64,000 bases of DNA, taken from NCBI GenBank assembly GCA_036320915.1, contig JAXBDG010000009.1, positions 2,046,001 to 2,110,000 of the forward strand, given 5' to 3'. This DNA is from Linnemannia elongata. Lineage: Eukaryota > Mortierellomycota > Mortierellomycetes > Mortierellales > Mortierellaceae. The notes beneath the pieces were generated by a model, which saw nothing but the letters and a program-made list of their open reading frames with translations, made no database searches and was not told where the DNA came from. Position numbers and translations under genes: made by a program. This document shows positions 49,174-60,526 of this stretch, one piece after another; the stretch's first letter is position 1; each line of letters begins with the position of its first letter.

Positions 49174-49970
49174 TCCTCATCCCTCCTTTCTTCCTTCTCT
49201 CAATTACCCTCACCCGTGTTCAAGCACTCACTCTTCATATTTCATCTTCTCGTGCTCACCTTTTTTTTCTTCTTTCCTTCTTTTCGTTTTTTCATATAAA
49301 CCCCTTCTCCTCCTCCTTTCTTCTTTCCTACTTTCCTTCTTTTCGCTCTCCCTCGCCCTTTTTCTTGGTTCCCCCCCCATGGTCGTTGCACATCCGTGTG
49401 TACACGCTTGTAAGTTGTTTCCCTTCAACTCAAATTTTTAGTTCATGAGAGCACCGACGGTACAACGTGGCACAGGCGCTCACTTCTCTTCGTCGCCTCT
49501 TTTTTTCACACACGATTGTTACCTTTGTGTTCCCATCCTAATCCTTGATCATGCTGAAGAGTAACACCCACATACCGGGAATCAACCAGTTTTCTAACTC
49601 ATCTCTTTCTATCTCTCTTTTTCTTTCCTTCTTTCTTCCCGTTGCATCCCCTGCCGTTTTGTCGCCATCCTCTCTCTCTCATTTTCCTGCGGACATTCAT
49701 GCTTGCAACAAAAAAAGAGAGAAGAGATCCCTGAAAATACGCGTGCGAAATAGATAGAGATCCCTTCCCGCTCTGTCGACATCCAATCTCATCTCCCTCC
49801 TCCTTCCATCTATATCTACTTTTCTTTCTCTCTTTTTGTACCCCCATTCCTCGCCGAATCAACCATCCCTGCAGCAAATACTATCTACATACCCTAATCA
49901 ATCCCCCCCTAATATACCTTAATACCACCTTCCACACCTCACACTACCACCATACCACTCAACTACAACA
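46812..49970. other. Intergenic region with long C/T-rich leader of the next gene
   Basis: No supported gene. It holds an AC run (about 48228-48249), a CAA/ACA run (about 48854-48880), a CT run at 49110-49171, and long C/T-rich tracts from about 48030 to 49970 on the plus strand. At 47819-48015 the plus strand is instead purine-rich, an abrupt polarity switch. Confidence 0.5.
49110..49171. repeat. (TC)n microsatellite
   Basis: An uninterrupted run of TC dinucleotides, about 62 bases, in the C/T-rich region upstream of the gene at 49971. Confidence 0.95.
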
Positions 49971-52900
49971 ATGCCGCTCTCCAACGTATTCCGACTCTCC
50001 TTTCCAAACCCCTTCCACAGCTCGTCTCGGAAAAATCGTCGTGCACATGCTCGTTCTGGCAGCACCGCCGGTTCGCCGTCTTCGATCGTTGTCGTCCCAG
50101 TGGTCGAAGACAAAAGCAACAGCAACAGCGGCGGTAACACTGTCGACTTCATCACACCACCACCCTCTACCCTTGGACGGAGCGACAGCCCCAAATCAAT
50201 TAGTTTAAGGGACAAGGGCAAGGACAAGGATGTTGGCAAGTCGAGGCGAAAAGGCAGCCAGGAAACATCCAAGAGCACCCATAGTTCACTCTCTACCTGT
50301 CATTTGGAGAGACTCGACCCAGACACCAACCCTCGGCCTTCATCTCCCTCTTCCGATCTGATCTCACATCTCCATATCTCAAAGGCCCCTCTCCCTCTCT
50401 CATTTCAGGAACAGCAGCAGCAGCACGTGTCAGCATTGTCCAGCCCCACATCGACATCCTTCTCGCCCTCTCCATTTTCGCCTCATATCAGCATGCCCAC
50501 ATCACCCTCTGCTCCCTCTACACCTTTGATTACCGACAGCCCTGCAAGAATCCTCTCTGCCTCTCCTGAACCTCTCACACCCACTCTCCCAACTAGCCCT
50601 CTCAACCTCGCCACCTCAGGGACACTCGGTTCTCGATCTCGATTCGGATCCTTGTTTACTATAAACAAGACACGTCATAATTCTGAGGAACGTGTTCTTT
50701 CGGATCCAGAGGTCCATGCGAAAATGGGCAAGGATAAGGTCGACACAGCACTGTTGAAGAAAAAGCGGATGTCCTCAGGGTCATTACAGATTCCTATTAG
50801 CGCGTTCCTCTCCAGCACGTTCCGAAACAAGCAACAAGGGGCACAGAAGCAACCATCACAACCAGAGCCATTGCAGCCAGTTCAGGACCAGGATTTGACC
50901 CAGACCCAACATCAACAATCATCTCAACGCAAGAAGCGACGCGGCCTCCTCCCCAAGCTGCCCAAACTCGACACCCGCCCCAAGATTATTAACTCCAAGT
51001 CTGGATCCAAGAATCAGAAGGAGGCGGTCAAGCAGGTCGGCACGGGGTACGGAGGCAACGGCAGCAGCAGCACGCAGCAGGCCCCTCCTGAAAATTTAAC
51101 AAATGCTGCACCTGGACCTGATTTGGAGTGGGTTGTTGTTCCTGGCTCAACAGCGACAGCGAAGCAAGGAGGCGGAGGCGGACGCAGGAAATCATCGACC
51201 AGACTACTGTCTCCCTTCTACCTCCCTCGTCAGATCCGCACCGGAGCTGGTTCCCATTCTTCCCAAAATCTCGATCCCAACGTCCGCCTACCTCCACCGA
51301 TGATGGGTTCCACAAGAGAGAAGAATGATTCTCCGACAGGAACGACGACAAGCGGTTCCCAAGCACGCCAACAATTTGTGGACTTCTACCCAGCCTTTGA
51401 GTTTGAGTGGCAAGCGGACAGTCAGGTCTTTTATGATGACCGATGGGATCGGGCCTCAGTCCGGACAGTCGATACTGAGATCATCCTCCTCGCGGATGAC
51501 CCCAACTTCCCAGGTTACCCCGAACGGAACGACTATTGGCAACAGCATTGTCGCATTCGCGAACGGCGATGGAAACACCAGATCCAGAAACATCAGCAGC
51601 AACAGATGATGGATGCCCGGTCCCCCAAAAAGTGGTTGAATGGTGTCAAGGCTAACCCCGTGACTGGACTGGTTGAAGATGACTCGGGTTCGTTGTTGGA
51701 GGAGGATGATGAGGACGATGAAGGAAGGATGACTGACCAGGATGGTCCTCTTGCTGACCGTCTGCGCGATGTCACCGACCTGTTGAATTCGCTTCCCGAG
51801 AGAACTGCCCGACGTGATCGACAGAGCACGGCCCCCGCGAGCAGCCATCAGAATCGGTTCCGTCAGCGTCGTGTTCGGTACACGACCTATAGCGCCTACA
51901 TTGCCGCGATGCAGGTCAAGTCCAAGAACCGCACTGACCACAAGCGCTCGCTCGATGTTGCGGCTATGGCTTCCCCCACTGCTGGAATTGATACAGACAA
52001 GCTGATGACCGATGTTCGTGCCCTCCGTGAGCGTTCCATGACCCAACCTGCTAATGTCATGGATGGTGATACTATGGCCGACCATTGTCTTGACCCCACC
52101 AGACAGTCGTCTCTCCCTGAAGTTTACTACGGCCAACGTCGATATGCTCGCCATCGCGATGGTACCAACCTCGGCAGCAGTGACGACGATAGCGAAGATC
52201 AATACGAGGCCGAGGATCGAGTCCACCCCATGTCATCCTTTGCCTCCCTCCAGCGACAACGACAACCCGACAGCGGTATCCTCTTTGTCGCCGCCGCCGC
52301 GACCACTGCAGAGGTATATCCTACCCTTGTGCACGACCCCCGCGAGCAGCTACTGAACAAGTCTACCAAGTCGGCGACTACGACATCCGGCAACAAGTTG
52401 AAGGATGTGTCTTCCTTTTCACAGCACGACAAGAACGCAAGTACGGCCCCCTATTGGATTGAGGATGGTTATGATGAGGGCATGATTGGATGCCTTGTTG
52501 CATCTTACTTTGACAAGAGAGTTTTGGAGGACCGCTTTGGTGGCAAGAGTGATACGGAGGGCGAAGGCGACGACCAGAGCGGTGGCGACAAGACGGTTGG
52601 GAACGGCTTCATGGTGCTTCAGTCTTCGTTCGGCGATCAAGGTTTTTACAAGAGACTGAATGAACCTCATCGTCTCTCCACTTGTAGGGTCACTCGACGC
52701 CCACAACGGTCCTGATCGGGACCCAAGTGGCCGTCGCCCGTCAGCGTCAGACAGCGTCAACAACACCGACAATAACAATAACGACGATATCAACTACAAC
52801 ATAAACAGCTACGACAACAGTAATACGAACAACAGGAATAGCAGCAACAACAAGAAGGATCTGTGTCTGAGTCGCCCTGGCCAATATGCGTCTCATAACC

Positions 52901-53077
52901 ATATTATGCCTTTGGAGAAGCTCTTGGAGGTGGAGGAGCAGGAGCGGCAACGGCGTAGACGAGCTCTGTTGGAGAAACAAGAATTAGACAGACAGAAGAG
53001 GTTGATGATGGAGATGGAGGAGCAACAGCAGCAAGTTTTAATATACCCGGATGGTGCGGCGCTCGACGCTACTAAGC

Positions 53078-53108
<31 letters not shown>

Positions 53109-55062
53109 CACGTCTATCTCTACTGCTACTCCTTCCTTGCCATCTTCTTCCTCCTCTTCTCCTGCTCAACTATCATCTTCCTCCCAGCCCCTCGAAGGTG
53201 CTGATGATGATAATAGCGGCAGTGGCGACACCTTCCTTGCAGATCCGTCGACGGCAATATCCGTACCTGACACCGCTGCCTCCTCTCAGCATCCAACTGG
53301 TTCGGAACCTACCTCTCCCGGTCAACTACAGGCACGACCCCAAAGTTCAGGACACATGCTGCTGGTGCTGGATCGAGGTCGTTGCCAGTACTACGAGAAC
53401 GGGACCAGGAAGCGAGGACCACAGTGGGAAGAGGAAGGGTTAGTGGACGGTTTTGTTAGAAATGATGCCACCGAGGTAATTGAGGAGGATGAGGACGAAG
53501 TTGATGAGGAGGAACTGGCGTGGATCGAGCAACAGCGTCTGCGACAAGAGTCTAGTCCGGACCTCAAGCGAGCTGAGAAGGGTAAAGGCCCAGGTGATGG
53601 TGATGGTTCGAGTCGAGTGCACCCGTTTGATGAGCCTTCAGTTGGAGGAGGAGGAGGAGGTGTGAGGGAGAGGATGCCGAGTCAGGAAGTGGATCCGTTG
53701 GGGTCACTTGCGGTTATTGACTCGCCTCTGTCACCTCGGTTTGCGAACGCACTTTCAGAGTCTCCGACTGTCAGCGCCAAGTCGTCACAGGTCTTTTCGT
53801 CTCAGTCCTCACGGCCATCAACACCCAGCTCTATGAACGCACTTGCACCACCTCCTCGTGCTCAGGCTATGGTAGCCACATCATCTACGTCCTCGTCAAG
53901 TACCAACACGCCAGCTCGTCAAGCCAGCGCTAATGGATTGTCAATTCTGAGTCGCATCCGAGCTGTCAAGTCGCGTGCTTCGCTCTCCTACTCGGTCCTT
54001 CCGACTTTGTCGACGTCTTCTTACGCGTCGTCCAACGCGTCCAACATGCTGACACCAACCTCGGAGGCATCGACGTCGACCACGACATTACTCTCGTCTG
54101 CGCCCTCGACACTCTTGGCCAATCCGCCACTGAGGCACCGCGGGTCTGGAAGCATGGCTCCTGGTAGCACCCTGTACTCTGGAGGTGTCAACACTCCTGC
54201 CACTCCTTCTTCTCCTCTCGCTACATCCGCAACAGGAGCTGTGGCTAATGGAGGAAACGCTCACCTGTCGCCCTCATCTTCTTCAGCGCTGCTCCCTGGT
54301 CGCAAGCTATCTTGGTCCGATGTTCCTAACCAACCACCAGCAGCAACAGCAACAACAACAGCAACATCCACCCCCTCAGCCACCGCCCTCCTCCTGGATG
54401 CTCTCACCAAACCCCCACCCCCACCTCCAACCCCACAAGGAGACGGAACCGGTGCTCCATCCAAGGTTCTCAAAAACGACCCGGCCCAGAGACTGAAGCA
54501 GCAATGGGACCAAAAGATGCGTTCGCAGAGTGCCTTGTTTAAGTCCCCTTCTGCCACGACTGCCAAGTCCCGGTCGATGTTACTATCTCCTCCTGCGATG
54601 ACTATTTCTGGATCCAAGACGTGGATGCGTAATCCTGTCCACCTCCTTGCCCCGCCACCACCACCACCTCCTCCTTCCTCAGGACAAGAAATCACTACTA
54701 CGGTCGACAAGAGGCAGCAGGACCAGAAGCAGCGCCGTCAGGGTGCATTGAGCGAAGGGGACCTCGAAACACATCTCGAAACAGAAGCCGACCAGGAGAT
54801 GGAAGACGAGCTCCGCCAACTCCTAGACGACGCCACCCACGATAACGCCCAGTACCAGACCAAGAAAACTGCTGCTGCCAGACGTACAAGGAGGGCAATG
54901 TCGATGGTGGAGTTGTCGGTGTCGACAACGGCGTCCCAGTACAAGGCGGCCGTCTCGGCCACACGGCAGCGGTATAAAGCGGAGGCTTCGACGTCCACGT
55001 CGACAGTGGATATCTTGCAGTCTGAAGGGATGTATCAGTGGAATGAGTTCTTTGATGTTTGA
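49971..55062 (+). CDS. Very large Ser/Pro/Thr-rich protein, function unknown
   Basis: Two long open frames (to about 52700 and from about 52660) connect through a putative 46-base intron, 52642-52687 (GT...TTGTAG), in frame. The joined product is about 1681 residues. Most is low-complexity: Ser/Pro tracts, Asn runs, a Thr run coded by an ACT microsatellite (about 53072-53110), and polyproline. Two parts look constrained. One is residues about 469-545, rich in aromatic residues (FVDFYPAFEFEWQADSQVFY ... NDYWQQHCRIRERRW). The other is a charged coiled coil at about 965-1007 (LEVEEQERQRRRRALLEKQE). The extreme C-terminus (about 1650-1681) is also non-repetitive. No enzyme motif or membrane segment is present. 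The donor GTTTTT is weak, so a frameshift or a different intron is possible. Confidence 0.65.
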
Positions 55063-55309
55063 GGGTGCTGGAGAAGGAGGGGAAAGGAGGGATGAGGAGA
55101 GAGGGAGTCCAGGGTAGGATATGACCAGACCTTCTTTTTTGTTATTTTTATTTTTGTTTGTATCATAGTTAAAAAAAAAGTTTTGAATAATAGCAACCGC
55201 AGAAAAAGCACGTTTCACACACACTCTCCTTCTTCCTCTCGTCTTGAGCAATGACAACTTAGAAAAGAAAAGGTTGCCTAACGCGCTCCTTCGTCCGGCT
55301 AACCCATTC

Positions 55310-55476
55310 TATTTTCTTCCGTTATTGCTGTGAGGAGCAGCTACAATTGTTGCGCAGAGCCAGGTCTCGGACCGGACTGTGACTGACGGATGGTTCACTG
55401 AAGAGTTTGTTCTGTAGTTCCCTTTACTTCCAAATGCCTCGTTTGTTCTATTTTTCAGAGAAATAAAATTGTACGA

Positions 55477-55504
<28 letters not shown>
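55310..55504 (+). mobile_element. LINE 3' end, 5'-truncated copy with poly-A tail
   Basis: From TTTTCTTCCGTTATTGCTG to the A-run at 55476-55504, this matches the 3' UTR and tail of the LINE at 61670-61877 with only scattered base changes. AGAGAAATAAAATTGTACG precedes the A-tail, so a polyadenylation signal is present. Only about 165 bases of the element plus tail remain, typical of target-primed reverse transcription that stopped early. No target duplication was located with confidence. Confidence 0.85.
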
Positions 55505-55507
<3 letters not shown>

Positions 55508-55729
55508 TCGGCTTGGTTTTTTTTGTTCCTTTCCTTTCTCTCCTACTTTCCCTATTCTTTTTTCTTTAGCTAACTACTTCAGCTAACTATTAGCGAACTA
55601 CTTTTTTTTTTGTCCGAGCACACGTCCAAGCACACCAGCCGGTCACAAGATGGGCTTCGTTTTTGGCTTTTTTTTTTTTTTTTCTTCGAGCGCACCGGCC
55701 ACAAAATTGGTTCTTTTTCTTTGGCTCTT

Positions 55730-55769
<40 letters not shown>

Positions 55770-56460
55770 TCTAAGTGCACCGGCCACAAGATGGTTTTGT
55801 TCTTTTTCTTTGACTAACTATATTTTTCCTTCCGACCGCACCGGTTACAAGATGTCTTCTTTTTTGGGGGCTTTTTCGTTTCTTTTCAAATCAAGGCGCC
55901 CCGGCCACAAATATTGGTTTGGTTTTTGTTTTCTGTTCTTTTTCTTTGACTAACTATATTTTTCCTTCCTAGCGCACCGACCGCAACATGGTTTTGTTTT
56001 TGGGTATGTTCTTTTCGTTTTTGAGGGCTTTTTCGTTTCTTTTCAAATCAAGGCGCACCGGCCACAAATCTTGGTTTGGTTTTTGTTTTCTGTTCTTTTT
56101 CTTTGACTAACTACATTTTTCCTTCCGAACGCACCGACCGCAACATGGTTTTGTTTTTAGGCATGTTCTTTTCATTTGGCTAACTATATTTTTCTTTCCG
56201 AGCGCACCAGCCAGTGGCAGCCACATGTGATGGTTGAAGAGATGGCATTTTTTTTTCTTTTCAGATCTGGACGCACTCACAAATAAGCTTAGTTTTTCTT
56301 TGGCTAATTATTTTTTCCCTTCCAAACGCACCGGCCACAAGTTGGTTCTTTTTATTTTGCCTTTCTTTTTCTTTTCTTCCGAGCGAAACGGTCACAGGAT
56401 ATTCCTTTTTTCTTTGATTCTTTTTTCTTTGGCTAACTATTTTTTTTTCATCCGTCTGTA
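55505..56460. repeat. Degenerate T-rich minisatellite with GCGCACCGGCCACAAG core
   Basis: About twelve copies of a core like GCGCACCGGCCACAAGATGG occur at roughly 55635, 55690, 55775, 55835, 55893, 55972, 56053, 56128, 56203, 56270, 56325 and 56380. They are separated by T-rich spacers that repeatedly end in CTTTGACTAACTATATTTTTCCTTCCGAG or close variants. Unit length varies (about 50-80 bases). Not all spacers are alike. A pair near 55880-55960 and 56040-56120 is nearly the same, suggesting a local duplication. No coding potential. Confidence 0.8.
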
Positions 56461-56651
56461 CTGCCGCTCAATACACACAAGGTCGACTGTCAGAGTTTCA
56501 CTCTGAGATGACGACAACCTGACGCCACCAATCCTTCTCACCGCCACCAATATTCGAGATCCTTCCGTGCTTACTAATCAACCATTAACAGAAAGCTCTA
56601 GAAACCTTTACAACAGTACAAATAGTATCCACCTTCCATAGTTAGTCCCTT

Positions 56652-56779
56652 AGTCGAAGTTGACTCACTTTATTAAAGCATATTGTTCCCTAGCTATCTA
56701 AATCGTAGTTCCCTCATTCCCTCATTCTCTCGTTTCGTTCCCCACATTTTCAAGGCGACTACTCGGTCGCCTTGTGACA
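56652..56779. repeat. LTR-like direct repeat, copy 1
   Basis: 128 bases from AGTCGAAGTTGACTCAC to CCTTGTGACA, matching 58811-58938. It contains GGCGACTACTCGGTCGCC, an internal short palindrome. Confidence 0.85.
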
Positions 56780-57769
56780 TGGTAGCAAAGGAGTTGCGAA
56801 CTACCTACCCTGTTGCCTTGTTCAAGTCGCCTACGAGTCTCTTCCTCACGTCCATGGTCCGATCGTTGCCAGTTCCGCCCTCTGTGTATCCGTTTGAGAC
56901 TGCCCTTCCGGGTCTAGACTTGAAACAGCCCGAGTTTGATCCCGGTCTGTTCCTCATCCTATGGAGTTAGACTCCATATTGTCCACTGTTCCACACCACT
57001 CCAGAACCCATGCCTTTCCAGAGGGAACAACCGTTCCCAGTGCCGCCCTTGTTAAACCTGTCGAATACCTCCTTTTCGCCACCATTGGCTATTAAGCCAA
57101 TGCTGTCTGTCTCGTTACTTTCGATTGTCGAATCGACACAATCGTCTTTCCCATCGCCGTTGGTTGTTGAACCAACATTGTTGTCTCCGTTGGCTGTTAA
57201 ACCAACGCTGCCGTCTCTGGTTGTTGAACCGACACCGTCGTCCTTGTCCGTCTGTGGTATCGCCGTCAAGTAACGCATCCACATCGTCATTGTCCGTATT
57301 GTTGATGCCAAGTGTCATATCAACGTTGCCTTCTCGTCCAGTCCGTCGCCTCTAATTAGTGGGACAACAGTGTCACTACGTTTATGGTATCGTTCTGATG
57401 CCACCGGTTGATGGCTCAACATCGTTTAACCGTCCAGTTCGTCCAGCACGCCGACCATGTCCGCCGTCTCGCGAACGATCAAACCACCACCGCCACTATC
57501 CAAGAATCCAGTTCCACTGCAGAGAGCATAACCCCTTTGATGGAACCGTTAACCGTCGTATCAATTTCGTCCGCATCGTTAGAACCGTCCGTTCTGTCTT
57601 CGTCTATCGTTTCGTCGCCATCGTTTGATGGGTCGACACCGCCTTGTCCGTCATTGTTCGTATTGCCAGAACCGTTCGTTCTGTCCTCGTCCACCGTCTC
57701 GTTGTCACTAGTTGATACGTCGACACCATTGTCTCCGGCCATCTCTCCCTCGAACCCAATGCGCTGACC

Positions 57770-58159
57770 ATGTTTGCCACTGAGTCCGAATTCCGATCTT
57801 ACTTGAAGAACTGGAAGACGAGAAGTTGGTTGGTGTATATTGCTAGACACATAAAGGGCTGCAAGCATGACGTATTAGTCGACTGCGGCGCCAATGCCAA
57901 CTACATCAGTCAAGAAATCGTCCGTGTCCCCGGTATCAAGCCCGAGGCTACACCCAAGTCCATGTTCGAGCACTCGGTATCAAGCCCGAGGCTACACCCA
58001 AGTCCATGTTCGAGCACTCGGTATCAAGCCCGAGGCTATATCCAAGTCCGTGTTCAAGCACTCGGTATCAAGCCCGAGACTACGACTAGTCCAATCAATT
58101 GCGTTCAGTTAACGCATCGGCTTCCATTCCCTCGTTACTCCGTCGTCGCCATCAGTTAA
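57770..58159 (+). pseudogene. Retroviral-type aspartic protease remnant
   Basis: An open frame of 129 codons whose N-terminal half reads ARHIKGCKHDVLVDCGANAN and then YISQEIVRV. This fits the protease active-site region of Ty3-type gag-pol (Asp-x-Gly-Ala followed by a hydrophobic strand), with Cys instead of Ser/Thr. The frame then falls into a 44-base tandem repeat, which changes frame at every unit, so the original polyprotein cannot continue. No reverse transcriptase or integrase remains nearby. No protein product is expected. Confidence 0.5.
57932..58083. repeat. 44-bp tandem repeat inside the protease remnant
   Basis: Units start at 57932, 57976, 58020 and 58064, exactly 44 bases apart, each beginning GGTATCAAGCCCGAG. 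The first two are identical, and the third and partial fourth carry substitutions. 44 is not a multiple of three, so the array disrupts the frame. Confidence 0.9.
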
Positions 58160-58810
58160 TGGTCCGACATTGACTAGTTGCCAGTGGTGTCACCAAGTTG
58201 CACATCAACACCGTTTCCGTATCTTTTCTCGCCTCCCGTCGACATCAAGTTATACATTGATAACGTCTTCGTCGTAGTCCCCGTTCGCTCCGGCACTGTA
58301 AATAGACGCGCCGACACCCTGGTTCTCGACGTTCCCCAATGCTCTGTCGCCACTGTATAGTGGGTCGATAACGTTATTCCGCCCCATCCGTTACACCTAC
58401 AAGCCGATCATGTCTATCAGTTCGCCAACTTCTCAAGTAATCGAAAGTCACCGTTGATGGATGTAGGAACTTCGCCTCTGTTATGACCCTATTACCGTTC
58501 AAGCCCTCATCAAGAGATACAAGCCGACGCTTCGGAACGACCTTCGAGTACCTTACTTTCCGTCCTTGAACACCTGCGTCGTATTTGACCAAACTACCAG
58601 GCACCATAGCCGCCCCTGGTTACCAGATCCTCGACCCGTCCTAGTCCCCTCAACTACACATTGGACCTACCATCCAAGTCTCGCATCCTGTAAGGCGGCT
58701 CGAGGCTTGACTTGACTTGTTACGACTTGGTTTTTACTTTAGCCGCCTTACATGGTAGCAAAGGAAGTTCCGAACCACCTGTCCAAGTCAAGATATATCC
58801 AACCAAGTTA

Positions 58811-58938
58811 AGTCGAAGTTGACTCACTTTATTAAAGCATATTGTTCCCTAGCTATCTAAATCGTAGTTCCCTCATTCCCTCATTCTCTCGTTTCGTTCC
58901 CCACATTTTCAAGGCGACTACTCGGTCGCCTTGTGACA
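58811..58938. repeat. LTR-like direct repeat, copy 2
   Basis: 128 bases equal to 56652-56779, directly followed by a partial third copy. Confidence 0.85.
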
Positions 58939-59038
58939 ATTGTTCCCTAGCTATCTAAATCGTAGTTCCCTCATTCCCTCATTCTCTCGTTTCGTTCCCC
59001 ACATTTTCAAGGCGACTATTCGGTCGCCTTGTGACAAC
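58938..59038. repeat. LTR-like direct repeat, partial copy 3
   Basis: Begins at ATTGTTCCCTAG, lacks the first 27 or so bases of the repeat, and ends GTGACA. It differs in one base (ACTACTCGG to ACTATTCGG). Confidence 0.85.
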
Positions 59039-59205
59039 AGCTCACAATTTTTTTGTCCATGTGTTTATGTCTTTCAATATATACTTATATTTTTTTTTAT
59101 CCGGCTGCAATGGTTACCTCTTGGAACATGACTTTTATGAGATCATGACTTTTATGAGTTCAACGCTGGAGCACGTAGCTTTTGTCCAGCGCCCCGGCGA
59201 ACGGA

Positions 59206-59452
59206 CAAGGCACACCTGGCAAGGAGGACGACCGTGGCTCTGCCACGGGCGTTCTGCTTGAGAGTACCACAATCAAATTTTAAAGCTGATTGGACACAAT
59301 AAAGCCCCAACTTCTTTTTTTTTTCAATCTCCAAGGCTGCCCCCACAAAACAAGGCACACCTAGCAAGGAGGACGACCGTGGCTCTGCCACAGGCGTTCT
59401 GCTTGAGAATACCACAATCATACTTTAAAGCTGATTGGGCACGATGAACACC
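59206..59452. repeat. Direct repeat pair (about 105 bp, offset 145) with hairpin
   Basis: CAAGGCACACCT...GATTGG.CAC occurs at about 59206-59306 and 59351-59452 with about ten base changes. Each unit contains CCGTGGCTCTGCCACGG or a variant. In the first copy this is a perfect 7-bp stem with a 3-base loop; in the second the stem is CGTGGC/GCCACA-type and weaker. No coding potential. Origin unknown, possibly another short element. Confidence 0.8.
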
Positions 59453-59511
59453 CCGTCTTTCTCTACCTTTTAACAATACGATCGATGCGCGTACATACTT
59501 CCAAAGATATA

Positions 59512-60374
59512 CAGTGCGCGCCATAACTGCTCAAGTGTTTTGAATCTTTTTCTTTCTTTTTCCATTGCATACACAGGACTGCTTTAAGTTTGTTCATATT
59601 GAACAATTAAAAGCCCCTAGTACTGGTGCACATTGTATCTGAGTTCTAGATTGATAGCATTGGTATTAGCTGTGCTATCATCGTTTTAAGAGCGACACCT
59701 CATTTGAGCAGTTTTGGCGCTAGGATTTTTTGCATAGATGCCATATGAAATTTTTTACATGGACTTAGTGCGTCGTGATATCTCATTTTCAAAATTTCGC
59801 CCCAATGCCTGCTCAAATAAAAAAAGTAAAAAGGAGGCAATGAGGAGGACTAGTGGGAGGATGTGAAAACTTAATTACAAGAGATTGGTAGCAGTAGATA
59901 GTTCTCAATCACAAAAACAAGGCATTATTACAATTTTTACTATGATGGTGTCTATGTTCCCATAAAATATGCCTGATAGTTTTTTGTTAGGGCACTACAA
60001 TCCTTGCTTGCTCCATTTTTCTCATCCTCTCGCAAGTCGTCCTCACTGCCTCCTTTTTACTTTTTTTATTTGAGCAGGCATTGGGGCGAAATTTTGAAAA
60101 TGAGATATCACGACGCACTAAGTCCATGTAAAAAATTTCATATGGCATCTATGCAAAAAATCCTAGCGCCAAAACTGCTCAAATGAGGTGTCGCTCTTAA
60201 AACGATGATAGCACAGCTAATACCAATGCTATCAATCTAGAACTCAGATACAATGTGCACCAGTACTAGGGGATTTTAATTGTTCAACATGAACAAACTT
60301 GAAGCAGTCCTGTGTATGCAATGGAAAAAGAAAGAAAAAGATTCAAAACACTTGAGCAGTTATGGCGCGCACTG
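59512..60374. mobile_element. Non-autonomous Tc1/mariner-type foldback element
   Basis: 863 bases bounded by inverted repeats of about 350 bases (59512 to about 59868, and about 60018 to 60374). The ends read CAGTGCGCGCCATAACTGC and its complement. The element is flanked on both sides by TA (59510-59511 and 60375-60376), the target duplication expected of Tc1/mariner elements, whose termini often start CAGT. A unique loop of about 150 bases separates the arms, and no transposase frame is present. The arms are similar but not identical (several substitutions), so the insertion is not very recent. Confidence 0.9.
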
Positions 60375-60512
60375 TAAATCTCAATGCAACTTCAGCATGT
60401 ACCATGTACTGTATTTTTGAAAAAAAAAAAAAAAACAAAAAAAAGGCAAGCGAACCCGGGGCGTCGCCACAGGAGCACGCGCTAGTCACGCCTCATGGCG
60501 GGAGAAAAGGCC

Positions 60513-60520
60513 AAAAAAAA
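60513..60520 (-). terminator. Pol III terminator of tRNA-Asp
   Basis: Eight T on the minus strand (AAAAAAAA on plus), 7 bases past the tRNA-Asp 3' end at 60527, as expected for RNA polymerase III. Confidence 0.75.
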
Positions 60521-60526
60521 GAGAAG

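Larger units (their letters stand above)
56652..59038. mobile_element. Decayed LTR-type retroelement with 128-bp direct repeats
   Basis: A 128-base sequence occurs at 56652-56779 and 58811-58938 in direct orientation, with no difference seen, and the last 101 bases occur a third time at 58938-59038. Each copy ends GTGACA. The first is followed by TGGTAGCAAAGGAG, a possible primer-binding site. A related CATGGTAGCAAAGGAAG block recurs at about 58750, just before the second copy. The interior (about 2 kb) has no intact gene. At 57770-58159 a frame contains LVDCGANANYIS (57874-57909), which fits the active site of retroviral-type aspartic proteases (usual form D-S/T-G-A). The tally suggests a Ty3-like or TRIM-like remnant. 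The polarity is plus if the binding site is real. Confidence 0.6.

Noticed and set aside
57408..57767. 119-residue Ser/Thr/Pro-rich frame as a gene
   Set aside because: It sits inside the decayed retroelement, is low in complexity, and is probably a gag-like remnant or chance frame.
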